NCBI RefSeq assembly: GCF_900105735.1
Contig: NZ_LT629793.1
Location: 1,364,001-1,428,000, forward strand
DNA from: Pseudomonas yamanorum
GTDB taxonomy: Bacteria > Pseudomonadota > Gammaproteobacteria > Pseudomonadales > Pseudomonadaceae
Length of the DNA: 64,000 nt
Direction: 5' to 3'
The translations under genes and the position numbers were made by a program. Below the pieces are notes generated by a model. The model was not told the origin of the DNA. It was given only the letters and a program-made list of their open reading frames with translations, and searched no databases. Positions 1 through 8,534 of this stretch are shown here, in pieces. The first letter of the stretch is position 1. Each line of letters starts with the position of its first letter.

Positions 1-388
1 AGTCGCCTGGGTAGAGGTTGGTGGACAGCAGCCAGTTGTTGACCTGCACCAGTTTGTCGACATTGGCCCGGCGCAGCAGATGGTTCACGCCCTGAGTCAG
101 GATCTTAAGCGGCCAAGTCAGCCAGGGCCGGCCAAGGCGTTTGATCTCTTCACGGGCGTAGCCGCTATAAGCAGTTTGAGGCGACACCACGTAGCAGTTG
201 TCATCCGGCTCAAGGCCCTCGGTGATACTGACGGGAAACTGCTGCGTCCCTGTGTCGAGCAGCGCCATGCGGGTAATGACGTTGCCGATCAGCGCGCCGC
301 CGGCACACGTACGCACATAGCGCCGGGCGAGGCTGTCGTGGGCGCGGACGGGCTCACTGAGCAGTTGCTCTTCGAGTAGCAATCTCAT
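1..388 (-). CDS. Unknown protein, N-terminal part (cut by window edge)
   Basis: This is the first 129 residues of a protein that continues beyond the left edge. I do not recognise the family. The visible part begins MRLLLEEQLLSEPVRAHDSL and is mixed alpha/beta in character, with no signal peptide and no membrane segment. Its ATG overlaps the TGA of the upstream ATP-grasp gene (ATGA), so it is almost certainly translated as the sixth or later member of the left operon. By context it could be a tailoring enzyme or acyl/aminoacyl transferase of the same pathway, but that is inference from position only. Confidence refers to it being a real gene. Confidence 0.75.
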   Translation of the reverse strand, partial: MRLLLEEQLLSEPVRAHDSLARRYVRTCAGGALIGNVITRMALLDTGTQQFPVSITEGLEPDDNCYVVSPQTAYSGYAREEIKRLGRPWLTWPLKILTQGVNHLLRRANVDKLVQVNNWLLSTNLYPGD

Positions 389-1533
389 GGCAGGTCCTCG
401 CTCAACGGCTGGCCGTTCCACTCGATGTCTGCGGTGGACGCGGCCAGCAGGCCGCAACGCCGGGAAGCGGCGCGCGCGATAATTTCAGCCAGGCTCAGCA
501 CTTGCGCGGTCAGCGGCCAGAAATCACCTTTGCGGGTAATCACATCGCGGGCATCGGCATAGTCACGCCAGAACCCCGCGTTCAACACCTGCTTTGGCGC
601 CACCAGCAGGAGCATCGCCAGCGCAATCATCCGGGGTTCGCAGGTCGGCTCAAGCACGCCGCTGCCACTCAGGCTGGCGACCAGTTGCCTGCGCTGATTA
701 TCGAACAGATGCACACCACTGGTGGCTCGTGGGTTGCACTCCAACACATGAAAATGTCCAGCCGTATCTTCAATAAAGTCGAAACCCACCTGCCCGGTGT
801 AGCCAGTTTCGCGACCGAATTGTTCGAGGAACTGGCGCACCGGCGCCGGTGCGCAAGGCTCGAAATAAATCCCCGACCCACGTCCCACCCGGTAGCGCGG
901 GTGGTAGCAGCTATGGGCGCGCAACTCACCGTCGATCATGACGCTGAAACTGCAATATTCACGGCCCTCGATAAACCGCTGCGCCACCCAAGGCGCCGCT
1001 TCACTGGGCTGTACCTTTGCCAGTTGCCTGACTGTCGGGCGGATCAACGTCTGGGAGGCAAAGCGCGAATATGCCGGCTTGAACACCCACTGGCTCGCTT
1101 CACACGTCAATGCCTGTACCTCCAGGCGATCAGTCAACAGGCGGGTTTCAGGAGCCGCCAACGCCCAGCCCGCCGTCATGGCTGCGAAACGACCCTTGTG
1201 ATGCAAGCGATGCAGCAAGGCAAAATCGCCGGTCAACACCCTGCAAAGCGGCGCCAGGCGTTCGAGACCGTGGGCCAGGTAAAACACTTCCTCGCAGGTG
1301 GGCAGCAGTAAATCGATGCGCTGCGCCTGGATCACCTGTGCCAATGCCGTGATCCAGGCTGCTGGATTTTGTCGAGGTTCCGGCAGGCGTACAAAGTGCT
1401 GCACCGAACAACTGAAACGGCTCAGCGGCTGGCCCAAGGAATCCCCCACGCTGACCGTCCAGCCCGCCTCATCAAAGGCCCGCGCCCATTCCAGGCAGGC
1501 TGGGGCGCGCGCGCCAAGAATCAGTACATGCAT
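385..1533 (-). CDS. ATP-grasp family ligase
   Basis: A protein of 382 residues that starts MHVLILGARAPACLEWA, the usual Rossmann-like N-terminal preATP-grasp fold. The C-terminal half has the ATP-grasp metal-binding signature (ECNPRATSG) and a preceding acidic segment (QVGFDFIEDTAGHFH). Enzymes of this superfamily couple ATP hydrolysis to joining a carboxylate to an amine, through an acyl-phosphate. The start was chosen because the ATG lies inside the last codons of the adenylating gene (13-nt overlap) and no conserved residue precedes it; a longer in-frame extension to 1680 has no such support. In the operon it probably forms the amide or peptide bond of the final product (inference). Confidence 0.85.
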   Translation of the reverse strand: MHVLILGARAPACLEWARAFDEAGWTVSVGDSLGQPLSRFSCSVQHFVRLPEPRQNPAAWITALAQVIQAQRIDLLLPTCEEVFYLAHGLERLAPLCRVLTGDFALLHRLHHKGRFAAMTAGWALAAPETRLLTDRLEVQALTCEASQWVFKPAYSRFASQTLIRPTVRQLAKVQPSEAAPWVAQRFIEGREYCSFSVMIDGELRAHSCYHPRYRVGRGSGIYFEPCAPAPVRQFLEQFGRETGYTGQVGFDFIEDTAGHFHVLECNPRATSGVHLFDNQRRQLVASLSGSGVLEPTCEPRMIALAMLLLVAPKQVLNAGFWRDYADARDVITRKGDFWPLTAQVLSLAEIIARAASRRCGLLAASTADIEWNGQPLSEDLP

Positions 1534-2879
1534 GGCATACCCTCGGGCAGTTGCAGCAGTTTCAGGCGGCGGCGCTTGGCATACGCCGGCGGCGGCTGCC
1601 ACTGGCCAAAGCTCAATGCGGGAAGTTGCAGCCCCTGTTGGCAGCACAATGCGTGAATGCTCTGCATCAAGGCCTGGCACAGGTCGGCGTAGTTGGCAGC
1701 AGATTGCACGTTGATCTGCCAGTGCAAGCCCTGCTGATGGATTTCATACTCCTGCAAGCACTCGCCATGCATCAGTAAGGTGCGCCGCAGCACATCCGGA
1801 TAGAGCGCTCGCAATTGAACACCGCTCAAGTCGGGTAGCCAAAGAATGTCATCCACACGGCCCTCGACGGCGGCAATCGCACGCTCGACACGCCCACAAG
1901 CGCAAGGCGCCTGGGCAACCCGGAGAACGTCGTTGAGACGGTAACGCACGATCAACTGGGTTCGTCGGGAGAAGTCGGTGATGATCGGCTGAAAACGTGT
2001 GCGCGCGGCGTCCAGCCAATCCGCTTCGATGTGCAGATGGCTTTCGTTCAGGTGCAAAGTGCCGTTTTCGCAGGTGTAGCCAAGAAAGCCTTCACTGGCC
2101 TGGTAAATCTGCCGCGGAGCCACGCCAAACGCTGCCTGTACCCCTTCAGCATCGGCTGTTTCGAGGACTTCCGCCACTGACAGGATATGGCTGGGACGGA
2201 TGGAGAGTCGCCCTGCCAGCTCTGCTTCGGCCAACCCGCGCAGTACCGTAGCCGGCGCCACCAGTACGTCGGGCTGCTGAGTGTTGAGACGCGCCAGCGC
2301 TGCGTCGAATCCCAGGGTCAGGTCGTGAAAAGCAAAGTCGATGCGACGACTCGCCAGTGTCGTATAGAGCCGGCTGTTGGCCCGTAGAAAGAACGCAATG
2401 CGCAGCGGCGCATGCCATGGGAGAAGCAGGCGTGGCAGTAGATGACGCGGTAAAGCGCGAGCCAGCAGGATCCCGGCCCATCGTTGCCGCTCCAGGCTAC
2501 TGACCAGGAATACGCCTTGATTTCCCGAGGTCCCGCTCGACAAGCCGACGGTGATGTCACCCAGCGTCGGGCTGAAATCCCGGGATACTTCAGCCTGGCG
2601 TGCCAGCGGCAGCACCTCCTCCAGGCTCAAGCCGCGGGTGTTGAACCCGGCGAAATCCCCCATCAACGTGGCTTTGTCCATCAGCGGCAACGTGCTCAAA
2701 TCCGTCACCACCTTGCCCTTGAAACGCTGAGACTGAGGCAATACCCGTCGCAAGAAGTACTTCAGCTGCCGAGCCTGCCAGGCTTCCAATTGTTCCCGGC
2801 GGGTAAATCTCAACCGGTAGCGGCTATGCAGGAAACTGAGCGCGCTGCGCAATGTGCCAATCAAGCGCTCACCGCTCAT
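1521..2879 (-). CDS. F390-synthetase/PaaK-like adenylate-forming enzyme
   Basis: About 452 residues. The phosphate-binding motif SSGTSGNQG (residues 114-122) and the later YRLNDVLR segment place it among the AMP-forming ligases related to phenylacetate-CoA ligase and archaeal coenzyme F390 synthetase. A cysteine-rich stretch (CACGRVERA) follows, as in that subgroup. Such enzymes activate a carboxylic acid as acyl-adenylate and pass it to CoA, a carrier protein or an amine. The ATG at 2879 overlaps the end of the hydrolase gene by 11 nt; an ATG seven codons earlier is also possible. Next to a KAS III and an ATP-grasp enzyme it most likely activates the acyl product of the operon (inference). 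Confidence 0.85.
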   Translation of the reverse strand: MSGERLIGTLRSALSFLHSRYRLRFTRREQLEAWQARQLKYFLRRVLPQSQRFKGKVVTDLSTLPLMDKATLMGDFAGFNTRGLSLEEVLPLARQAEVSRDFSPTLGDITVGLSSGTSGNQGVFLVSSLERQRWAGILLARALPRHLLPRLLLPWHAPLRIAFFLRANSRLYTTLASRRIDFAFHDLTLGFDAALARLNTQQPDVLVAPATVLRGLAEAELAGRLSIRPSHILSVAEVLETADAEGVQAAFGVAPRQIYQASEGFLGYTCENGTLHLNESHLHIEADWLDAARTRFQPIITDFSRRTQLIVRYRLNDVLRVAQAPCACGRVERAIAAVEGRVDDILWLPDLSGVQLRALYPDVLRRTLLMHGECLQEYEIHQQGLHWQINVQSAANYADLCQALMQSIHALCCQQGLQLPALSFGQWQPPPAYAKRRRLKLLQLPEGMPCMY

Positions 2880-3723
2880 CGCCGAACGCCTCCCAGGCAT
2901 GGGTGCAATGAGAAGGCAAGACCGCTACGGCCGGCTCGCGGCGGATCAAGGTGCCCAAGCCGCTGTAGGTTTGACGATACTGTTGGGCATCGTGGCTGGC
3001 AAACCATAAGGCCGGTGGCGCTGGCAGCCGCCCAGCACGGCAGGCAGGCATCGACCAGCACGCGTCGGCCACCAGAAACACTGGCCGCCCCTGGGCATCG
3101 GGTATGAACAACCCCAACTGTCCTTCGCTATGCCCCGGCAGCGGTACGCCCAGCAGGCTGGCGTCGCCAAGCAAGTCGATGCCTTGGCGAAAAGGCGCCA
3201 TCCACTGCGGCAACGCAGCTTTTTTGCAGGTATCGGCGAGGGTCAAGCGCGCGGCGAAATCGTCGGGCAACAAGGCCGGCAGGTGACCGCCGAGGGTCGC
3301 TCGCCAGCGATGGCCACGCAGGCTTTCGATGTGTTTGCGGTCGGCATCCAGGGCAATGAACGTGGCCTTGGGAAAGTCTCTGAGCCCGGCGATATGATCG
3401 CTGTGAAAATGCGAAATGATCACCGTGCGTATGTCATCGGGACCAATACCGAACGCGCGTAATTGCGCGAGCAGTTGTTCTTTCACCGGTAACTCGACCG
3501 GCACCGCGGTGCGATACAGGCGCTCAGGCAGTGCTTGTGTGGCGCTAAAAAAGTGTTCGGCGTAACCGGTGTCGTAGAGTATCCAGCCCGCGTCGGGATG
3601 TCGGATCAAGCCGCACAACGCCGGAAAGCGTGTCGGTGCCCAGCGCCCTCCCCGGTCGGCCATGCATTCCAGATGTTGGCACCAGCCGGCCCGCAGCACA
3701 CTCAGGCTCACCGTACGACTCAT
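2869..3723 (-). CDS. Metallo-beta-lactamase-fold hydrolase
   Basis: A protein of 284 residues with the zinc motif HFHSDH (residues 105-110), a further GHSEGQ histidine (H198), Asp220 and a C-terminal histidine-containing LPSHCTH. The arrangement is that of a two-zinc MBL hydrolase, and the length and motif order resemble the AHL-lactonase/AttM branch rather than true beta-lactamases; there is no signal peptide. ATG at 3723 overlaps the TGA of the reductase gene (ATGA), which fixes the start; the longer frame open to 3948 is read-through. In this operon it may hydrolyse a thioester, lactone or ester intermediate, or give self-protection; the substrate is not known. Confidence 0.88.
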   Translation of the reverse strand: MSRTVSLSVLRAGWCQHLECMADRGGRWAPTRFPALCGLIRHPDAGWILYDTGYAEHFFSATQALPERLYRTAVPVELPVKEQLLAQLRAFGIGPDDIRTVIISHFHSDHIAGLRDFPKATFIALDADRKHIESLRGHRWRATLGGHLPALLPDDFAARLTLADTCKKAALPQWMAPFRQGIDLLGDASLLGVPLPGHSEGQLGLFIPDAQGRPVFLVADACWSMPACRAGRLPAPPALWFASHDAQQYRQTYSGLGTLIRREPAVAVLPSHCTHAWEAFGDER

Positions 3724-4727
3724 GCTCCCACTCCTTGTTGGGCAAGCCACCACTGCGCGTGCTGGCGAATGCCTTCGTCCTGCGTCACTAGCGGGCGGTA
3801 GCCTAACTCGTTTCGGATGGTGCTCAGGTCCAGGGTTTGGCTGAATGCCAGCACACCGGCACCATACCGCGTCAGCAAAGGCTCGCCGCTGCCCCTCAGG
3901 TGTGCGCTGGCTTCCAGCATCCGAGCCACTGCGTCCATCAATCGCCATGGCAAGCGCCGGGTGCGCAGGTTCAGTTGAAACTGATTGGCGACGCGTTGCA
4001 GCAAGTCCGCGACAGTCAACGGCGTGCCATTGCTGACGTTATAGGTGCACACCGCCCGCGGTAGCGGTTGGGTCAGGCTCAACATCACCGCGTGCACCAG
4101 GTTGTCGACGCAGGTCAGGTCCAGTTGCGCCTGTCCGCCACGCATCAGAGGAACCGGCCCGCGCTGCATCACCCGCAGCAAACGTGGCATCAAGGTGGCG
4201 TCCCATGGGCCAAACACCGCCCGTGGGCGCAGGATCACCGCTTCAGCAAGCCCGGCTTCGTGCACCCGTCCTTCCGCCAACGCCTTGCTGCGGGCATATT
4301 CGTTGACCGGCGGTGGCAGCGGTTCGTCTTCGCGAATGCCGAGACGATCACGGAACGCAAAATACAGACTGGGTGTGGACAGATGCACCAACCGCTTCAC
4401 CTGGTTGACGCGGCAGGCATGTAGCACCTCGGCAGTGGAATCAAGATTGGCCCGGGCAAATGCCGACGGCGTGCCCCATGGCGAGGACAACGCCGCGCAA
4501 TGAACCACTGCTGCACAATCCTGCGAGGCATCGAGCACTGTGCTGCAAGCCCCTGACGTACCGTGCTCCAGCGGTACCCAAGATGCCACACCAGGGCTGA
4601 GGCCAATGACCTCGGCCGCAGCGCGGGCATTACGGCCGGTAAACTGCACTTCACACCCTTGGCCGGCGAGGCGCCAGACAATGTGCCGGCCAATGAATCC
4701 GGTGCCACCGGTGACGAGAATTTTCAT
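3720..4727 (-). CDS. NAD(P)-dependent epimerase/dehydratase (OleD/3-beta-HSD-like reductase)
   Basis: A short-chain dehydrogenase of the extended type, 335 residues. It has the nucleotide-binding motif GGTGFIG near the N-terminus and the catalytic Tyr144-x3-Lys148 pair (YARSK) with Ser117 upstream. The closest known chemistry for a partner of a KAS III/thiolase enzyme is OleD, which reduces a 2-alkyl-3-keto acid to the 3-hydroxy acid; sugar epimerases are less likely here because no sugar genes are present. The ATG at 4727 shares one base with the stop of the condensing-enzyme gene (TGATG). Function in the pathway is inferred from its neighbours. Confidence 0.87.
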   Translation of the reverse strand: MKILVTGGTGFIGRHIVWRLAGQGCEVQFTGRNARAAAEVIGLSPGVASWVPLEHGTSGACSTVLDASQDCAAVVHCAALSSPWGTPSAFARANLDSTAEVLHACRVNQVKRLVHLSTPSLYFAFRDRLGIREDEPLPPPVNEYARSKALAEGRVHEAGLAEAVILRPRAVFGPWDATLMPRLLRVMQRGPVPLMRGGQAQLDLTCVDNLVHAVMLSLTQPLPRAVCTYNVSNGTPLTVADLLQRVANQFQLNLRTRRLPWRLMDAVARMLEASAHLRGSGEPLLTRYGAGVLAFSQTLDLSTIRNELGYRPLVTQDEGIRQHAQWWLAQQGVGA

Positions 4728-5746
4728 CAATATTCCAGCACCATGCCGCCAAGGGACAAGCCCGCGCCGGTGCCAATCAGCATCAGCCGCTGGCCGCGCT
4801 GAATACGCTGGTCACGAATGGCGATATCCAGTGCGGTGGGCAGTGACGCGGCCACCTGATTACCGTGCCGGGCGAAGATATCGATGACCTGTTCCGGGGC
4901 AAACCCCAGGCGCCGGGCCGCATGTTGCATCGCCTGTTGGCTGGCCTGGTGAGGGATGACCCAATCGATCTGGGGCTTGGTCAAACCGGCCTGGCTAAGC
5001 AGCTCATCCACCAGCATGGGCAGATGTTTGGCGGCCAGTCGGAACACGCTTTTGCCCTGCATTGAAAAACTGGTCAGCGGTTCGAACGGCCCATCTATTC
5101 GCCGTGGGTGATGACGCGAACCACCGGCAGGAATCTGGCACATATCTGCGCCTTCGGAATACGTCTTGAGGTTCGAGGCGAGGATTTTCGACCCGCCGTC
5201 GCTGACGGCCAGCACCACCGCTGCGGCACCGTCGCCGAAGATTGCGCAGACTTCCACCTGCTGCCAGTCCAGGCCACAGGAAGCGATATCCGAACACACC
5301 AGCAAAATGCGTTGGTAGCGTCCGGCAAGCAGTGGCCAGGACAGCGTATCAACCGCGGCGATAAACCCCAGGCAACTGGCATTGATGTCCATGGCGGGAA
5401 TGCCGGAATCGCCCAGCCCCAATTCGCGGTGCAACAATGCGGCGTTACACGGCATGCCCTGGTCCATGGTACCGCTGGCACAAGCGACCAGGTCAATCTG
5501 GTCGAGCGCCAGCCCCGCTGCCAGCAATGCCCTGCGCGCGGCGATGGCTCCGAGGCTCGCGGCGTTTTCGCTACGGCCGGCAACGTGCCGCTGGGTGACA
5601 CCACTGATGCGCGCGACGCTGCCGGCCACTAGGCCAAGTTCAGCATCCAGTTGCGCGCTGGTGACGATGTGTTCAGGCAGTGCATGCCCCGACCCCAAGA
5701 TGTTTATTGGCCTACAGGCGAGGGGCAATCGTTGAGAGGTTGGCAT
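4727..5746 (-). CDS. 3-oxoacyl-ACP synthase III-family condensing enzyme
   Basis: A KAS III-like ketosynthase of 339 residues. The triad is complete: Cys125 in DINASCLGF, His266 in IPHQAS and Asn296 in RHGNQVAAS. KAS III enzymes condense an acyl-CoA primer with malonyl-ACP or another acyl thioester. A housekeeping FabH would be expected near fab/plsX genes, whereas this one leads a specialised operon, so a secondary-metabolite or beta-keto-acid role is more likely. The ATG at 5746 follows ACGGAA at a reasonable distance. It is the first gene of the operon, 98 bp after the end of the ammonium transporter gene on the same strand. Confidence 0.9.
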   Translation of the reverse strand: MPTSQRLPLACRPINILGSGHALPEHIVTSAQLDAELGLVAGSVARISGVTQRHVAGRSENAASLGAIAARRALLAAGLALDQIDLVACASGTMDQGMPCNAALLHRELGLGDSGIPAMDINASCLGFIAAVDTLSWPLLAGRYQRILLVCSDIASCGLDWQQVEVCAIFGDGAAAVVLAVSDGGSKILASNLKTYSEGADMCQIPAGGSRHHPRRIDGPFEPLTSFSMQGKSVFRLAAKHLPMLVDELLSQAGLTKPQIDWVIPHQASQQAMQHAARRLGFAPEQVIDIFARHGNQVAASLPTALDIAIRDQRIQRGQRLMLIGTGAGLSLGGMVLEY

Positions 5747-5844
5747 TCAAGTTCCGTTTGAAAGGGCGTCGCCTGGCTATTGGCTATTGTTGTTTGCCCA
5801 TACTATCAGCGGCAAGACATAACACCCTAAATGGAAACCGCCCC

Positions 5845-7053
5845 TCAATCCTGACTGACCGCGCCAATCTTGTGGATCGACAAATCCGCGCCGTAATACT
5901 CCTCTTCCTGGCTCAAGCGCAGCCCGTAAACGCGCTTGATCACCCCATACACCAGGAAGCCGCCGGCCAGGGCTACCACCACACCCAGCGCGGTGCCGAT
6001 CAACTGGCTGATCAGGCTCACGCCACCCAGGCCGCCCAGGGCGGTCTGGCCGAAGATCCCGCAGGCGATCCCGCCCCACACGCCACACAGCCCGTGCAGC
6101 GGCCACACACCCAGCACATCGTCGATCTTCCAGCGGTCCTGGGCCGCGATGAAGAACCAGACGAACAAGCCACCCGCCACTACACCTGTCACGAGCGCGC
6201 CTACCGGGTGCATCAGGTCGGAACCGGCACAGATCGCGACCAGCCCGGCCAACGGACCGTTGTGCAAGAAGCCTGGGTCGTTACGCCCGATGACCAATGC
6301 CGCCACGGTGCCACCGACCATCGCCATTAACGAGTTGACCGCCACCAGCCCGCTGACCCCGGACAGGGTTTGCGCACTCATGACGTTGAAGCCGAACCAG
6401 CCGACAATCAAAATCCACGAGCCCAACGCCAGGAATGGAATGCTCGACGGCGCGAACGCCACCAGGCGCCCTTCCCGATAACGTCCCTGGCGCGGGCCGA
6501 GCAGCAACACCGCCGCCAGCGCCAGCCAGCCGCCCATGGCGTGCACCACCACGCTGCCGGCAAAGTCATGGAAGCTCGCGCCGAAGCTGGCCAGCAACCA
6601 GGCTTGCAGCCCGTAATTGCCGTTCCACACCATGCCTTCGAAAAACGGGTAGATGAAGGCTACGATCAACGCGGTGGCGCACAGTTGCGGCGCAAAACGT
6701 GCACGCTCGGCAATCCCCCCGGAAATGATCGCCGGGATCGCTGCGGCGAAGGTCAGCAGGAAGAAGAATTTCACCAGGCCGTAGCCGTGGTCGGCGCTGA
6801 TCACCGCCGCCGGTTGCATGAAGGTCACGCCGTAGGAGATCCAATAGCCTATAAAGAAATAGGCCAGTGTGGAGATGGCGAAGTCACTGAGGATTTTCGA
6901 CAGGGCATTGACCTGGTTCTTCTGGCGCACGGTGCCGACTTCCAGGAAGGCAAAGCCGGCATGCATGGCCAGGACCATGACCGCACCAATCAGAATGAAC
7001 AGCGTGTTGGAACTGTGGACGAGGGTGTCCACCGCGCTTTGCAAATTTTCCAT
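5845..7053 (-). CDS. amt: Ammonium transporter (Amt/Rh family)
   Basis: A polytopic inner-membrane protein of about 402 residues with the Amt core. The pore histidines can be recognised in VVVHAMGGW and WPLHGLCGVWGG, and the family signature region (GRLVAFAPSSIPFLALGSWILIVGWF) is present in substance. It conducts NH3/NH4+ into the cell. The ATG at 7053 (MENLQSAVDTLV) is chosen over a TTG 13 codons upstream because homologues begin with this sequence. There is no cleavable signal peptide and no glnK next to it, unlike the usual glnK-amtB pair, so PII control, if any, must come from elsewhere. It ends 98 bp before the biosynthetic operon on the same strand. Confidence 0.93.
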   Translation of the reverse strand: MENLQSAVDTLVHSSNTLFILIGAVMVLAMHAGFAFLEVGTVRQKNQVNALSKILSDFAISTLAYFFIGYWISYGVTFMQPAAVISADHGYGLVKFFFLLTFAAAIPAIISGGIAERARFAPQLCATALIVAFIYPFFEGMVWNGNYGLQAWLLASFGASFHDFAGSVVVHAMGGWLALAAVLLLGPRQGRYREGRLVAFAPSSIPFLALGSWILIVGWFGFNVMSAQTLSGVSGLVAVNSLMAMVGGTVAALVIGRNDPGFLHNGPLAGLVAICAGSDLMHPVGALVTGVVAGGLFVWFFIAAQDRWKIDDVLGVWPLHGLCGVWGGIACGIFGQTALGGLGGVSLISQLIGTALGVVVALAGGFLVYGVIKRVYGLRLSQEEEYYGADLSIHKIGAVSQD

Positions 7054-7401
7054 GGAGGATGGCAGGCCTGCACATGCAGGAAAAAGCACCAAAGCAGTTC
7101 ATGACCTTCATGACGCGCACTAAATTAGCACCCAGGGCTCGACCTTCTTTTGAGGCCGTGAACCGCTTTAGCGCAGCGATCATTGAGAAAGGCAGAATCC
7201 GACAGGGTTTTTCCGCGAGTTTTAGTTATTTAGGGTAAGGTTTTTCGGGGTTTTAGCCCCAACCGCCCGGATTCAGCGCAAGGCCCCAGGCCTGCGCACC
7301 AAGGCAAAGCAAAAGCTGTACCAGACAATTGCAGTGAACCTTCACCGATGCCGGTGACTCGAAACCAAAAGTAAACAGACCCGCTACTCACGGAGATAAC
7401 C
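7054..7401 (+). other. Divergent intergenic region, 348 bp
   Basis: This gap separates the divergent amt and YqjD-like genes and must hold promoters for both. A short GC hairpin (GGGG-TTTTA-CCCC core, about 7246-7260) is followed by no T-run in either direction, so I do not call it a terminator. A ribosome-binding site CGGAGAT lies just before the ATG at 7402. I see no gene and no clear sigma-70 box in the rest. Confidence 0.5.
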
Positions 7402-7716
7402 ATGGCCAGAAAAACGGCAAAGACTGCTCAAGAAATACTGATGGCGGATTTTCAAACCCTGGTCAGCGATACCGAGAAGCTGCTGGACGACACGGCGATC
7501 CTCGCCGGTGACCAGGCAGACGAGCTGCGCAGCAAGATTCACGACAGCCTGCTCAAGGCCCGTGAAACCCTGCAACTGACCGAAGACTCCCTGCGCGAGC
7601 GCGGCCAGGCGGCCGTCACGGCCACTGAAGACTATGTCCAGGCCAACCCTTGGCAGTCCGTTGGTATTGCGGCGGGCGTGGGCTTTTTGATCGGCTTGCT
7701 GGCTACAAGGCGCTAA
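7402..7716 (+). CDS. YqjD/ElaB-type DUF883 membrane-anchored protein
   Basis: A 104-residue protein with a long amphipathic helical N-terminal region (residues 10-80, charged, predicted coiled coil), then NPWQSVGIAAGVGFLIGLLATRR, one C-terminal membrane segment ending in arginines. This is the layout of the DUF883 proteins YqjD, ElaB and YgaM, C-tail-anchored inner-membrane proteins that bind ribosomes in stationary phase in E. coli. It heads a three-gene set with YqjE-like and YqjK-like genes, the same order as in E. coli yqjDEK. In E. coli the set depends on RpoS; no such signal was verified here. Confidence 0.85.
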   Translation: MARKTAKTAQEILMADFQTLVSDTEKLLDDTAILAGDQADELRSKIHDSLLKARETLQLTEDSLRERGQAAVTATEDYVQANPWQSVGIAAGVGFLIGLLATRR

Positions 7717-7718
7717 CT

Positions 7719-8105
7719 ATGTCTATCGGCGAATCCGGCTCGTCCACGGGCCCAAGTTCTACCTCGCGGCGCCTGGGCGCGGCTGTCCTGGGTTTGCTGC
7801 ACAGCCACGTCGAGCTGTTTGGCATCGAGTTGCAGGAGCAGAAGGCCCGCACCGTCAGCCTGTTGCTGTTCGCCGGCTTGGCGCTGGTGTTTGCCTTGCT
7901 GTTACTGGTGGGTTTGTCGGCGCTGGTGATGATTCTGGTGTGGGATACCTACCGCCTGACCGGGATCATCAGCCTGTGTGTGTTTTACATACTGGCCGCA
8001 GCGTTCTGCGGGTTGCGCCTGAAGGCGGCGGTGTTCGATGAGTCCACGCCGTTCCACGCCACCCTCGAAGAGCTGGCCAACGACCGGGAGCGCCTGCTGC
8101 CATGA
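7719..8105 (+). CDS. YqjE-like phage-holin-fold membrane protein
   Basis: A protein of 128 residues. After a Ser/Thr-rich start and an amphipathic stretch (LLHSHVELFGIELQEQKART) come two hydrophobic segments (about residues 45-70 and 80-100) and a charged tail. This matches the holin_3_6/YqjE family of small inner-membrane proteins, whose function is not known despite the holin name. The ATG at 7719 is two bases after the stop of the YqjD-like gene, and its own stop overlaps the next start, so the three are co-translated. The longer frame back to 7650 is the tail of the upstream gene in another frame. Confidence 0.85.
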   Translation: MSIGESGSSTGPSSTSRRLGAAVLGLLHSHVELFGIELQEQKARTVSLLLFAGLALVFALLLLVGLSALVMILVWDTYRLTGIISLCVFYILAAAFCGLRLKAAVFDESTPFHATLEELANDRERLLP

Positions 8106-8443
8106 GCATGACTGAATTGCCGCAAAACACTTCCCGGCGGGAGATGCGCAAGGCGTTGATCCGCCTGCGCATGGAAATGCACCGCCAGGAAATTCGTCAC
8201 GAGTCTCAGCAACTGATGCTGCCGCTGCAAAAGGTCCGCAACATGGGCCAGAGCTGGCAGGACGGTTTCGGCATCAAGCACGCGCCGCTGTGGGGCGTAG
8301 GCGTGGTGACGCTGCTGGGCTTTCTTACCGGCAAAGGCGCGAAGAGCGGCGGGATCGGCACCATGACTCGCCTGGTACGGCTTGGCGCCGGTCTGATCCC
8401 GTTGATCAAACTGGCCATGCAAGGTGCTTCGCGCAAAAGTTGA
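8102..8443 (+). CDS. YqjK-like small protein
   Basis: A protein of 113 residues, ATGA-overlapped with the YqjE-like gene. The N-terminal half is strongly charged and helical (RREMRKALIRLRMEMHRQEI), and the C-terminal half has one or two short hydrophobic segments (WGVGVVTLLGFLTG and LVRLGAGLIPLIKLAM). By position and character it is the third member of the yqjDEK-type set. Sequence identity with E. coli YqjK is not obvious by eye, so the family call rests on synteny. A strong terminator follows. Confidence 0.75.
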   Translation: MSMTELPQNTSRREMRKALIRLRMEMHRQEIRHESQQLMLPLQKVRNMGQSWQDGFGIKHAPLWGVGVVTLLGFLTGKGAKSGGIGTMTRLVRLGAGLIPLIKLAMQGASRKS

Positions 8444-8475
8444 GCCGCGCTGGCTGCATTCTTGCAAACAGATCA

Positions 8476-8512
8476 GGCCCGGCCCTCACCGTTGAGGGTC
8501 GGGCCTTTTTAT
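8476..8512 (+). terminator. Rho-independent terminator of the yqjDEK-like operon
   Basis: A GC-rich inverted repeat (GGCCCGGCCCTCA / TGAGGGTCGGGCC, one mismatch) closes directly into TTTTTATT. It lies 33 bp after the YqjK-like stop and just before the EAL gene. Confidence 0.85.
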
Positions 8513-8534
8513 TCCGGTCTTTTAAGGAGGCCCT

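Noticed and set aside
7246..7260. GGGG-TTTTA-CCCC hairpin as a terminator for amt or the upstream side
   Set aside because: No T-run in the proper place on either strand.
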